A stretch of DNA of 64,000 nt from Euphorbia lathyris (Eukaryota; Streptophyta; Magnoliopsida; Malpighiales; Euphorbiaceae): positions 67,001 through 131,000 of the forward strand of contig NC_088915.1 of NCBI RefSeq assembly GCF_963576675.1. Reading direction: 5' to 3'. Made by a program: the position numbers and the translations under genes. A model generated the notes under the pieces. The model worked only from the letters and a program-made list of their open reading frames with translations, did no database searches and was not told where the DNA came from. Of the stretch, positions 11,998 through 22,349 are shown one piece after another; positions within the stretch are counted from its first letter, which is position 1; each line of letters opens with the position of its first letter.

Positions 11998-14900
11998 ATG
12001 GGTTTTACAAAGATCGAGATCGAGCGTTTCAATGGTAAGGGAGATTTTGCTCTATGGAGACAGAGGATGAAGGCAATCTTGGTTCAAATGAAGGTTGCGA
12101 AGGCTCTGAAGGGCGAGAAGGAATTTCCGGTGACAATGACGAAGGAGGAGAAAGAAGATCTTCTTGAATTGGCTTACAGTACGATCGTCCTGTATCTTGG
12201 CGATAAAGTGCTAAGAGAAGTTTCGAAGGAAACCTCAGCTGCTGGGGTTTGGCTCAAGCTTGAACAGTTGTACATGACGAAGACACTTACCAATCGGGTT
12301 TATCTTAAGGGAAAGCTTTTCGGCTTCAAGATGAACGAGGACAAGCCAGTTGAAGACTATCTTGATGATTTCTCAAAGATCATAATTGACCTAAAGAACA
12401 TAGAGGTAAAGATTGAAGATGAAGATCGGGCCATAATGATCTTGAATTCTTTACCCCAGTCTTTCAGTCATTTTGTTGAAACCATGAAGTACGCTAGAGA
12501 AACACTAAGTCTGGAAGAAGTTCTGATGGCGCTAAAGTCAAAACAGATTGAGGCCAACACCAACACTGAAGCTGCAGAAGGATTGTTTGTTCGTGGAAGG
12601 TCTGAGAAAAAGGACTCTCACAAGCCAAAGAACAAGAACGGGAAAAAGTCCAAAACTACATCCTCAAGCAATAAAGAAGGCAAGGTCTACAAGTGTTTTC
12701 ACTGCCATAAGGAAGGACATTTCAGGAAAAACTGTCCTGAGAGGAATAAGAGTCTAGGTCAGCCTAAAGATCAAGGCGAAGCCGCTGTGGTAGAAGAAGG
12801 TTATGAGAGCGCTGAGGTCCTTGCTGTCACTGATAAAGATCCAAACACTGACTGGATCTTGGACAGCGGATGTACGTTCCCTATGACTCCCAATAGGACA
12901 TGGTTCGAAGACTTTCAAGAGGAAGGTGGGAGGGTTCTTCTAGGCAACAACAAGTTGTGCAAGGTACTGGGTCAAGGCTCCATTAGGCTGAAGATGTTCG
13001 ATGGTCAAGAAAGGATTATGACCGGTGTGAGGTATGTGCCAGAACTGAAAAGAAATTTAATTTCTTTGGGTACGCTTGATAAACAAGGATACAATTATAG
13101 AGCCAAAGGGGGTATCATAAGGATATCTAGAGGACCTTTAGTTGTTATGAAAGGTACCATGAGTAATGGCCTATACACTCTCCTAGGTCACGTGAGTGAA
13201 GTTGGTTTACATGAACTTAGGAAGCAGGGTTGTCTTGGTAAAGATCACATAGGAAAGATAGATTTCTGTGAGAACTGTGTCTTAGGGAAGTCTAGTAAAG
13301 TCAAGTTTCCTAAGTCAGCAATACATAGAACCCAGGACATTCTTGAGTACATTCACTCTGACCTATGGGGGCCAACAAGAACTAAGTCTCATGGTGGGAG
13401 GACCTATTTTATGACTCTTATTGATGATTACTCTAGAAGAGTATGGGTTTATATTCTAGCTCATAAGAATGAGGCTTTGCAAACGTTCAAGGATTGGAAA
13501 GTGTTAGTGGAAAACCAAACAGGAAAGAAAATCAAAAGGTTGAGAACCGACAATGGTTTGGAGTTTCTTGACAAAGATTTCATCACTTTGTGCAAGAAGT
13601 CAGGTATAACTAAACATCATACCGTTCCTAGAACTCCACAGCAGAATGGCCTAGCAGAGAGGTATAATAGGACTATCCTAGAAAGAGTTAGGTGCATGTT
13701 AATCCAATCCAGTCTCCCTAAGTCTTTCTGGGCTGAAGCAGTGCAAACTGCGTGTTACCTAATCAATAGGTGCCCATCATCTGCTATAGGTTTTAAAACA
13801 CCTATGCAAATGTGGTCTGATTACCCAGAGGATTATGAAAAACTTAGAGTGTTTGGTTGTTCAGCTTTTGCACACGTTAGACAGGGAAAATTAGAACCTC
13901 GGGCTCTAAGATGTGTTTTTATAGGCTACCCTATAGGAGTCAAGGGCCATAAGTTGTGGTGCCTAGAATCTGGTTATAAGAAATCCATAGTCAGCAGAAT
14001 GTTGTGTTCAATGAGATGGATTTTCCTTATCGGAAAAACCAAGAAAAAACTCAGTTAGAACCGAGTAGTCCTAAGTCCATTCAAAACCTTGAGAGTGTTA
14101 AGAATGAGGTGGAGCTTGAAGAAAATAGTGAAAACACTCGTAAAACCGAGCAAGAAGTCAGTGATGGTAATGATACTGAGTCCAGTCAAAGCTATAGACT
14201 TGTTAGAGACCGTGAAAGAAGAGTCCCTAGGGCCCCGGTTAGATATGGTTTTGAGGACCTTGTAGCTTATGCATTTAGTGTTGCTAAGGAAGTACAAGAG
14301 TCTGAACCTGTAACCTATAGGGAAGCTGTGAATTCGGTTGACAAGGAACAGTGGCTTAACGCTATGAAGGATGAGATAAAATCCCTTGATAAAAATGAAA
14401 CTTGGATTTTGGTAGATAAACCTTTTGATAAGAAGTTGGTCGGTTCAAGGTGGGTGTTTAAAAGAAAGGAAGGGATACCTGGTGTAGAGGAACCTAGGTT
14501 TAAAGCTAGGTTGGTGGCCAAAGGGTTTACTCAGCAGGAATGTATAGACTTTAATGAAATCTATTCACCGGTTGTTAAACATAGGTCTATCAGGATTATT
14601 CTCTCTCTTGTAGCTCGTTTTGATCTAGAATTAGAACAATTAGATGTCAAAACAGCTTTTCTTCATGGAAACCTGGATGAGGTCATATATATGCAACAAC
14701 CAGAGGGTTTTGAAATAGGAGATAAAGACCAGCGGGTATGTTTGCTTAAGAAGTCTCTATATGGTCTGAAACAGTCCCCTAGACAGTGGTACATGAAGTT
14801 CGATGAGTTTATGATAAGTCAGGACTTTCATAGGTCTAGTTATGACTGGTGTGTGTATAGTAGAGACCTTAGTGATGGCTCTAAGATTTATCTCTTGTTA

Positions 14901-15881
14901 TATGTTGATGACATGCTTATAGCTTGTCAAAACAAAGCAGCCATAAATCAGTTAAAGGCACAACTAAACACACGGTTTGAGATGAAGGATCTCGGGTCAG
15001 CACGGAAAATTTTAGGGATGCAAATTTCTCGAGACAGAGGAAGAAAGAGGCTATTCCTAAGTCAGTCAGTTTATCTGAGCAAGGTGTTAGAACGTTTTGG
15101 TATGACGAATTCAAAGGCCGTTCTCACTCCACTTGCAAGTCACTTCAAGCTGAGCAGTAAGCAAAGTCCTCAAACTGATGAGGAAAAGGAAGACATGGAG
15201 AGGGTGCCATATTCGAGTGTTGTAGGCTGTCTAATGTATGCGATGGTCTGTACACGTCCAGATTTGGCTCATGCTGTGAGTCTCATCAGCAGGTTCATGG
15301 CAAATCCAGGAAGAGCTCATTGGTCAGCGGTGAAGTGGGTGCTGAGGTATGTCAAAGGCTCACTGAGTAAAGGTTTGAGTTATGGTGGAGCTGAAGCCCT
15401 AGTGGATGATGTAGCAGGTTTTGTTGATTCTGATTATGCTGGTAGCATTGACACCAGAAAATCCCAAACCGGGTACGTATTCACTGTGTTTGGAACTGCA
15501 ATAAGTTGGAGGGCAAGTCTACAGTCAGTTGTGACTTTGTCAACAACCGAAGCTGAGTTTATTGATGTTACAGAGGCAGTAAAAGAAGCTATGTGGCTGA
15601 GAGGAGTCTTAACGGAACTTGGAGTGACACAGATTGATGGTTTGAAGATTTACTGTGATAGCCAAGGAGCTATACATCTGTCAAAACATCAAGTTTTTCA
15701 AGAGCAATCCAAACATATAGATGTGAGAATGCATTTCGTCAGGGATGTGATTAGCACTCGTACTGTTCAGGTGGTGAAAGTGGGAACTGAGGATAACCCA
15801 GCCGACATGCTGACCAAATCTGTTTCAAGTAATAAATTTGAACATTGCTTGAAACTGGTTAGGATGGTCAGTGGTCCTTGA
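11998..15881 (+). pseudogene. Copia-A gag-pol polyprotein, single frameshift
   Basis: The ATG at 11998 is chosen because it follows the primer site by 17 bases and starts the Gag motif MGFTKIEIERFNGKGDFALW. Domains by approximate residue: Gag (1-225), CCHC zinc knuckle CFHCHKEGHFRKNC (about 231), protease with DSGC (about 289), integrase with TDNGLEF (about 517) and PQQNGLAERYNR (about 547), reverse transcriptase with YVDDM (DNA 14901-14915) and RNase H with SDYAGSIDTRKSQTG (about 15430). A one-base deletion near 13999 moves the frame within the segment between integrase and RT. Both parts are otherwise open. The lesion makes this copy non-autonomous unless frameshifting occurs, for which there is no sign. 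Confidence 0.9.
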
Positions 15882-15932
15882 GTGTATTTTCTTCACTAGT
15901 TGATGGAGTGAATAGAAAGACAAGGTGGAGAT

Positions 15933-16499
15933 TGTAAGTCGTTGTTTTTCTATCACTTGCTGATGATGATGCTGAGTCAACAAGTCAGCGTAATTGTAAG
16001 TCAACCCGTCAGCAAGAGTAAAATCAAGAAATCGGAATGCTGAGTTATCAAGTCAGCATGGCTGTGGTCAGCATGGTACTGAGGTGATAATACAGGTCAA
16101 CATGGTCTTGCTGTGTTACCACTGGTCAGTAGGTCTTGCTGAGTTAGTACATTTTGAGTAAGGATATTTTGGGTATTTTCACAATCTTGTAAAGGCTATA
16201 AAAGGTCTGGGTTGGGAAGTAGTTTTATACGAGAGATTCTTAGACTAAGTCATAAGTGTACACTGTGATAATCTGAATTGGGGATTGGGAAAACACGAGA
16301 GTTTCTGGAAAAGGAGAAACTGTTTCAATCTTGTTGTAATCTCCATTGATTAGTGAAGTTGCTGGATGTAGGCAGTTAAGCCGAACCAGGGTAAATTCTG
16401 TGTGTATTCTTTTGATTGTTGTTTCAAGATCCAATCTGTGATCTTTGTGTACTTTGTTTCTCTGTGTGGTTGATTGATCGTTCGAAGCGTAGTTCAACA
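15933..16499 (+). repeat. 3' LTR of copia-A
   Basis: This is the 567-bp copy of 11401-11966. It is preceded by the purine-rich AAGGTGGAGAT, the likely polypurine tract that primes plus-strand synthesis. Confidence 0.93.
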
Positions 16500-17740
16500 G
16501 TTTCTACAACAATCGTGGCGTTGGAGAGAATCAGAAGTATTGGTTGAGGCATTTAGGGAAGATTGTACGTAATTGACATATTTGTCCTGTACGGGTACAA
16601 ACATGGATGGATATAAGTGATGTCACAAAAAAGCACATGTGGGACACAGTTACAGTAAGTAGTTTCAACACTAATCAATTTAAACTATTTCAATATATAT
16701 ATTTAATAATATTGGCTATAATCAATTTGATGTAGGAGTATTTTAAACATCCTGATATCCAGTCGTACTATCTTCACACCTTAGAGCATATGAAGGAACT
16801 GTGGGGAAATTAGAGGGCAGAATTGAATAAAAAGTATGTGAAGACTTGTGAAAGTAAGGTGGAGGCTTTGAAAAATGTGGCTAAAGGCATGGATTCAAAA
16901 GATTGGGAATGGCTAGTAAATAACGTATTCTATACAGCAAAGTTTCTGGTATGATTTTGTGCATCTTAAATCTAATTTAGGTAACAAGGTTTTCAATTTG
17001 ATGTCGGTGGTGTAATTTCATAGGAGATAAGCGTAAGAAATTCTCAGAACAGGGCTTGTCAACAAAGTATGCATATCCATCGTTGTGGAAGCAAGCCTCA
17101 TAGGGAAGTGATATATGAAATGGTATTTTCACCACTCTTTCAAAATTTTCATTAGTTTGATTATCAATATTTCCTTTCTATTAATTTGTAATCATTTTAT
17201 AGGGAGGCAAAGACGGCAACCCTCCAGATGTAAGAGAAGTCTTTGTTAAAACTCGAAAGATTGATGAAAACATAGTTGAACCAGAAACAAGAAAAAAATA
17301 TGTAAGTTCTAATTTGTCAAGTCATCCCATTGAATTATATTTATTATATTTGACATAATTAAAATTTGTAGGATGAACTAAAGATGACAATGGAGTCAGA
17401 GCCAACTCTTACTAATTTACAAGTTGTGGAAAGGTGCTTCTGACGACAACGCCATGGTCTGTCTTTGGTTATGGAGGTGGCTTGAAGCGAAAACATTTTG
17501 AAAGTACTTCTCAAATCGAAGAACTCAAGACCAAGCTTCATGATAAGGAAGAGGAAAACCGTAAGCTTATGGATCGTTTAGAGCAAATTGAAAATCGATT
17601 AGTCCAAGTGGAGAATGAACGTGTGGAACACTCAGATACAAATACTTCATCAAATACTAATGATGAGCATCAAAAGGTACATTCATATCCTCTAATTTCA
17701 TTATATTGTTACTTAAGCTTGGTTGCATCATTACTCTAGA

Positions 17741-19840
17741 TAAAGTGTCATCCTTATAAGGTCTCTTATTAGTGCTTTCAAGGATTGATATACAAAGGAT
17801 ATGAATGTGCGTTCTCTCAATATTAGTTGACTGTTTCTGTCTAATTATTTGTAGGAAAATGTGCTTGAATATAGGGAAAAAATTGTGTGCTAGTTCAATG
17901 ATAAAAGAATCTAGTTGGTGTTAATTTGGATTGTTTTATATTCACATTCTTTTCATTTTTGTGTGTTTTTTTAATGGATTTAGGGATGCATTATTATTTT
18001 TGTTTTCTGCCAAAGTTTGTTTAAGAGCTAACTGGTGATATCGAGTTTTGAAGTAAAGTGAGAAGTTTGAAATGAAATGATACTATGTCTATTATCCTTG
18101 CTTTTCTTCATGCTTTGTGTGCTTAGATTTTCATTAGTGTACTGTTGTTGTAAAAAGAAAAAAATCATGTGTCTCAATGTCATATCCCTCTTAATTGTTG
18201 TTTTAATCTGGTGCAAAAATCACGTGGGATATATTTGATGCTGATTATTTTAGTTTCAATGCATAAATTACATAACAATCTGACTTTTCGTTAGTAGAGT
18301 TGAGTTCTGAGATTTTGTTTGGCTGTGGGATGCGTTTTACAATTTAATGCAAACAATTTATATGAAAACAAATTACTAAACCCAAATACAAACTTAAAAA
18401 CTTAACTATAAGCAAATAGCTCTAAATTTGTAGAAGAAATTAAGTTGTCCCAGGTTTTAAAAACTATGTTCAGGCTATCAAAATTCAATTGCTTTAAATT
18501 TTCAATTAATTTTTGCTTCAGTTTTGGGTTAACAGTTTTGCGTTATTGTGTGTTTTGAGTTTATGTTTGAGCTAAACACACAATTTTCATCATGTAACTT
18601 GCTGAGCCTAGTAATAACAATAACAACATGAGATTGTTTGATTTGTCATCGATTATTGGATAGAGTAAGGAATTTAAATTTTCTCAGTTGGATTTTTCCA
18701 TAGCTTTATGTTTGTCTAAGATTTGGTGCTTTTTTGAGTTTAACTTGGAAATTAGCTGGATTGAATCAAATAATTTATTTCAATAGCCATTGTTGCACAT
18801 TAAAAACTTGATATAAACCTCAATGTACCTATTTGACAACCTTTAATCCTCATAGTTTATTGCTTCAAAATGGCCCTAACAATAGCATTTATTTTTGTAC
18901 TTTGCCCTTGAATTAATGAATGATAGTTTACAGGGTGATCAAGTTAATGCAAATTGAATGCTTATGTTGCTAAGGATTTAATAGGCTGTAATTTCTATTC
19001 TAATATACATTTTTACAGTTTTTACTCTTGATGCATGATTTGGTAATTACATGTCTCATATTCTCTTGTTTATTCTGTCTAATTATTTATAGGCATTTTT
19101 TCATGATGTATAACATGTGGCAGAAAATTAGTTCATAATATTTTACATTAGATCTTTTAATTTTAAGTTCATTTTTTCTTTCTCCAGGGCGTTTAGCTAC
19201 TCATTTATTCCCCAAAATTCAAGTAAGTTTTTGTTTTACTTTGAGAGTTTTAGTATATATTTAATTTCACCCACAAAAGAAAAAGTATGGACAGTGAAAA
19301 AGTACTTGAGGTTTATTTATCTTCAAACTTTATTACCTTATAATATAGGAGTATATGATTAATATAGACCAATAATGTTCAATATTATGCCAATAATGTT
19401 TATTTTGGTCCATCTTACTAATAGACCAATACGCTTTGTCTAAGTCTTTGCTTATTTTTTTCTCTTATACCTTTCCCTTATTATTAGATGTTTACATTTG
19501 TAACAGCAGAGCTAATTGTTCTGTTCGGTTGGATTATTCTTCTGGGATGAGATTTGGAACAAACTGTTGAAGTAGCTTTAATGGAGATTATATATGCCTT
19601 TGATTATATCATATTAATGTACGAAACAAGATGATTTGTTTTCCTATTTTAGAAAGAACAAGAACACATTTCAGTTAATAGTTTTGCACTTTTATTTTCA
19701 ATCTTGTTAAATGACAAATTGGTTTATATTTTATTGAATTTACGTTTCAATTATTGAATTTGTATTTATTGTGTATTTAGATGATTCTAGTGTCACAACA
19801 CATTAATTCATGATATAATTACTGATCTCTTAGTTGTAAA
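17741..19840 (+). other. Non-coding interior of CACTA-A
   Basis: About 2.1 kb of AT-rich DNA lies between the coiled-coil exon of the second gene and the subterminal repeat array. No conserved domain or long frame is seen. It may be 3' untranslated or intron sequence of the second gene. Confidence 0.45.
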
Positions 19841-19844
19841 ATAT

Positions 19845-20418
19845 CACTTCTAATGACAGTACATATAGAAATAATGACGGTCTATTATCTCGTGAGAATG
19901 TTATAATGATGATGGTAGAAATTGGAAATAACGACGGTTTATTTTCTTATTAAAAGGTTATAATAACGACTGTTTATTCACTCGCTAAAGTATAATAACA
20001 ATGACGGTGGTTTTTGGAAATAACGACCGTATATTCAATCATTAACGTTTCATAATAATGACGGTGAAGAACGGAAATAACGTCGTTTATTCACTCATTA
20101 AAAGGTCATAATAACGACAGTGAATTATGTGAATAATGACCGTTTATTCACCCATTAATACGTCTTAATAATGACGGTGAAATCAGTTAACAACGACGGT
20201 CATTATTGTCCTAATTATTGAGTAGTAAGGACAGGCTGCATACAGTCGTTGTTTTGTTTTAACGACGGGACACGGTATACCGTCGTTAATACCTTTAGCG
20301 TCGGAGGTTTTAACGAGGGTGGACGACGGTATATACGGTCGTTATAAGTTAATAACGACGGTATTTATTTAATTAACGACGAGATTAACTCTCGTTATAG
20401 ACCAAATTTCTTGTAGTG
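19845..20418. repeat. CACTA-A right subterminal repeats and terminus
   Basis: A motif of the form TAACGACGGT, with variants AATGACGGT and TAACGACGAG, recurs many times in both orientations up to the terminus, which ends TTCTTGTAGTG at 20418. Such dense subterminal repeats are the binding sites of CACTA accessory proteins in known elements. The following three bases are ATA. Confidence 0.85.
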
Positions 20419-20608
20419 ATAGATACAGATCTTGATAGTGGGGCAGAAAACATTTTGAGACAAGAAAATAGTGAAGGAGAAGAGCAAAATGAAGAAGGGG
20501 CATATAAAACAATGAATAGGAGAGATAGGAGGATGCAAACTTGGATGGGAGAGTATGTAAGTGGGGAGGATCTAAGTGAAGAAGACGAGACAGCCTATAT
20601 GGTAGCAT
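20419..20608 (+). pseudogene. Copia-B pol, left fragment (integrase-RT linker)
   Basis: The frame encodes an acidic linker with GEYVSGEDLSEEDETAYMVA, typical of the stretch between integrase and reverse transcriptase in Ty1/copia. It stops abruptly at the CACTA-B terminus (20609) and continues in the same frame at 47525 on the far side of CACTA-B. Its upstream part (gag, PR, IN) should lie left of CACTA-A but is not found there. Confidence 0.8.
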
Positions 20609-21115
20609 CACTACAAGAAAATCGCTTTTTGGTAACAAGCTTTGGCAACAATGGAAGAAGTTGTTGCTATAAACGAACGTTAGCAACCAACTTTTTGAGT
20701 CGTTACAAAAGGTTGTTACTGTAAATTTATTTCGACGGGTGGGATTTGATGAGAAAAGGTAATAACTTTGGCAACAATGTCTTTGTTGTTATAAATGAAA
20801 ATATTTTTACCAACAACTCCATGTTGTTACTTTAAATGAAAGCATTTACTACAACAACGCATTGTTGTTGCTGTAACGAAAACATTTATAGCTACGACAA
20901 AATATTGTTGCTGTAAATGAAAATATTTACAGTAACGAATCCGTGTTGTTGCTGTAAATGAATGTATTTACAGTAACGAATATGTGTTGTTGCTGTAACA
21001 AATCAATTTACAGTAACAACTCTATGTTGTTGCTGTATATGAAAGAAATTTTTAACAACGACCCTATGCTGTTGCATAAGAATTAAATATTTTTACAACA
21101 AAAGAGATGGTTGTG
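20609..21115. repeat. CACTA-B left terminus and subterminal repeats
   Basis: After the CACTACAAGAAAA terminus, a unit containing GTTGTTGCTGTAA and its inverse TTTACAGTAACGA recurs roughly ten times. The motif differs from that of CACTA-A, so the two belong to different subfamilies. Confidence 0.85.
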
Positions 21116-21409
21116 AAAGAAATTTTTAAACTAATTAAAAAATAAAATAAATACATATAATATAAAATAAATATTTAAAATTATATACTATATTTAGTAA
21201 ATTATATAATTTAAATTGAACTGCAAAATATTACAAAAAATGACATTTCTTATTTTTTTTATATTAATAAATTTTAACTTTAAATATAGATTGAATAAAT
21301 TTTAGAAGTTAGTAATTCAATAAATAATGTTGTAAATAAGAGAATCCATTCCTTAATGAGGAAGGTCACATTATTAGTAATATTAATTAATTATCTATTT
21401 AAAAATTAT
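21116..21409. other. AT-rich interior of CACTA-B
   Basis: About 290 bp of very AT-rich DNA with no recognised motif separates the subterminal array from the captured gene segment. Confidence 0.4.
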
Positions 21410-22160
21410 ATTTAGAAACCCTAATCATATTCTCTTAATGAAACACATTAGCTGCTCATTTTCTTCTTTGTGCTTTCTGTGCTTCTTTCTTTGAAACCAC
21501 AGCCACCCACCCTTTTCTCTTCCTTTATCTCACAACCTTACCTTATTACTCAGAATTCTCCATGGTTACTCCAGATGCACGAACTCCGGCGGAAAACAGG
21601 CTCCTTTCTACCAACGTCAGCAGCTCTCCATAACCTTCCACATATTCGTTCTCACTCATCGTGGTTAGTCTTTCATCTCTTGGTTCTTTCTTTCTTTTCC
21701 TTCCAAATTTCATAGGGTTTCTTCGGAATCAACATCGATCTTGGTTTCCATCCATTGTTTTTTCGATTTCGACTGCAGTAAACACACGGCACGGGAAGCA
21801 TAACCGTTTGAGTCCTTATTGAGCGGAAGAGTGGAGGTGAAATGGGGTCTAGTTCGAATCTGATACAGCTCCGAGGTATGGTATTTTCGATTAGCTTTAG
21901 TATATTTCGGTACATAACTGGTTTAGTTGATGCTTTTACTGTGATTAATTGCAGTCTATCCATCAGTTTTATGCCCTGCCTATCAATACTAAAATGAATC
22001 ATCTGCAGCTTATCAATTTCTAATAATCTCATTGATGCTTTCCAGCGACTAGGGACATGACTTTCGTTCTGGTTATAGGGCATTGGAATGTCTCAACAAG
22101 CATTTTCCTAATGTCCCACTGATGGCTTTGACTGCTAAGGTTACTCACTATGTTCATGAG
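21410..22160 (+). pseudogene. Captured RecQ-family DNA helicase gene fragment
   Basis: An exon at 22046-22160, preceded by a TTTCCAG acceptor and followed by a GTGATT donor-like site, encodes GHDFRSGYRALECLNKHF and then FPNVPLMALTA, the RecQ helicase segment leading into motif III (usual form WGHDFRP...MALTATAT). The Trp before GHDF is replaced by TAG (22050-22052) and the TATAT part of motif III is altered. Upstream, AAACCCTAA (about 21416), a telo-box common in 5' leaders of plant growth and replication genes, and a TC-rich stretch with an ATG near 21561 suggest the promoter and first exon were taken too, but no RecQ motif is recognised there. RecQ helicases unwind DNA during repair. This is a non-functional fragment. 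Confidence 0.6.
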
Positions 22161-22349
22161 GTGATTATTCTACAATATTTTGTGCCTTTATTAGTAAAAA
22201 TGTTGTCCTTATATTCAAATCTGTAAATTAAAGTAGTGGAGAACATGGTTAGTGATTTTAGGAAATCACAACTATAATTAGAACCTCATTCTTCATCTTT
22301 ATGGCCGTTTTCAAACATTCAAGTTTAAAATCATTAATCTCAAGCCATC
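22161..22349 (+). other. Probable intron sequence after the RecQ exon
   Basis: AT-rich non-coding sequence follows the donor-like site after the RecQ exon and runs into the LTR of copia-C. The boundary with the LTR is uncertain. Confidence 0.35.

Larger units (their letters stand above)
11401..16499 (+). mobile_element. Copia-A: complete, very young Ty1/copia element (Tork-like)
   Basis: Two LTRs (566 and 567 bp), each starting TGTAAGTCG and ending TTCAACA, flank one gag-pol region. The perfect target duplication GTTTC lies at 11396-11400 and 16500-16504. By eye the LTRs differ by one substitution and one single-base indel, so insertion was recent. The order PR-IN-RT-RNase H is that of Ty1/copia. 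The Gag start resembles the Tork lineage; lineage confidence is low. It lies in the second gene of CACTA-A. Confidence 0.93.
10017..17740 (+). pseudogene. CACTA-A second gene: AIR9-like module plus Ptta/En/Spm domain, broken
   Basis: A multi-exon gene follows the transposase in the same direction. Early exons (10364-10650) are unrecognised. Exons at 10741-10944 and 11027-11146 encode a segment resembling the A9 repeats of the microtubule protein AIR9 (motifs VTNVKIMGELKVNQKV and VGQFVVAKLTLMTEDGKSG). Next comes a Ptta/En/Spm plant transposase domain (11307-11400 and 16505-17430; motifs KVRGCNK, LKQGEKLDICF, KKHMWDTV, KKYVKTCESKV, NPPDVREVFVKTR), then a coiled coil (17520-17640). A copia element splits the exon after codons for DICF. 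Lesions: TGA at 16574-16576, TAG at 16811-16813 (probably from TGG), and a frameshift near 17440. In CACTA elements the second gene makes an accessory protein binding subterminal repeats. The AIR9-like call is inference. Confidence 0.65.
4040..20418 (+). mobile_element. CACTA-A: En/Spm-type DNA transposon, left end not found
   Basis: The region carries both genes typical of plant CACTA elements, in order: a TNP2-type transposase and a Ptta/En/Spm-type second gene. Its right terminus is clear: the sequence ends TTTCTTGTAGTG at 20418 (reverse complement CACTACAAGAAA), preceded by subterminal repeats built on TAACGACGGT. The expected left copy of CACTACAAGAAA and its subterminal array is not present before the first coding exon, so the left end is deleted, rearranged or too diverged. 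Two later insertions lie inside: a solo LTR (4391-6663) and a copia element (11401-16499). The element abuts copia-B coding DNA at 20419, so it probably inserted into that element. The start coordinate is approximate. Confidence 0.75.

Noticed and set aside
19845..21115. Regularly repeated short motifs resembling a CRISPR array
   Set aside because: The repeats are short, in both orientations, irregularly spaced and end at CACTA termini. They are transposon subterminal repeats in a plant genome.
21673..22083. 136-codon minus-strand frame over the RecQ fragment
   Set aside because: It overlaps the RecQ exon and introns in antisense and has no recognisable motif.
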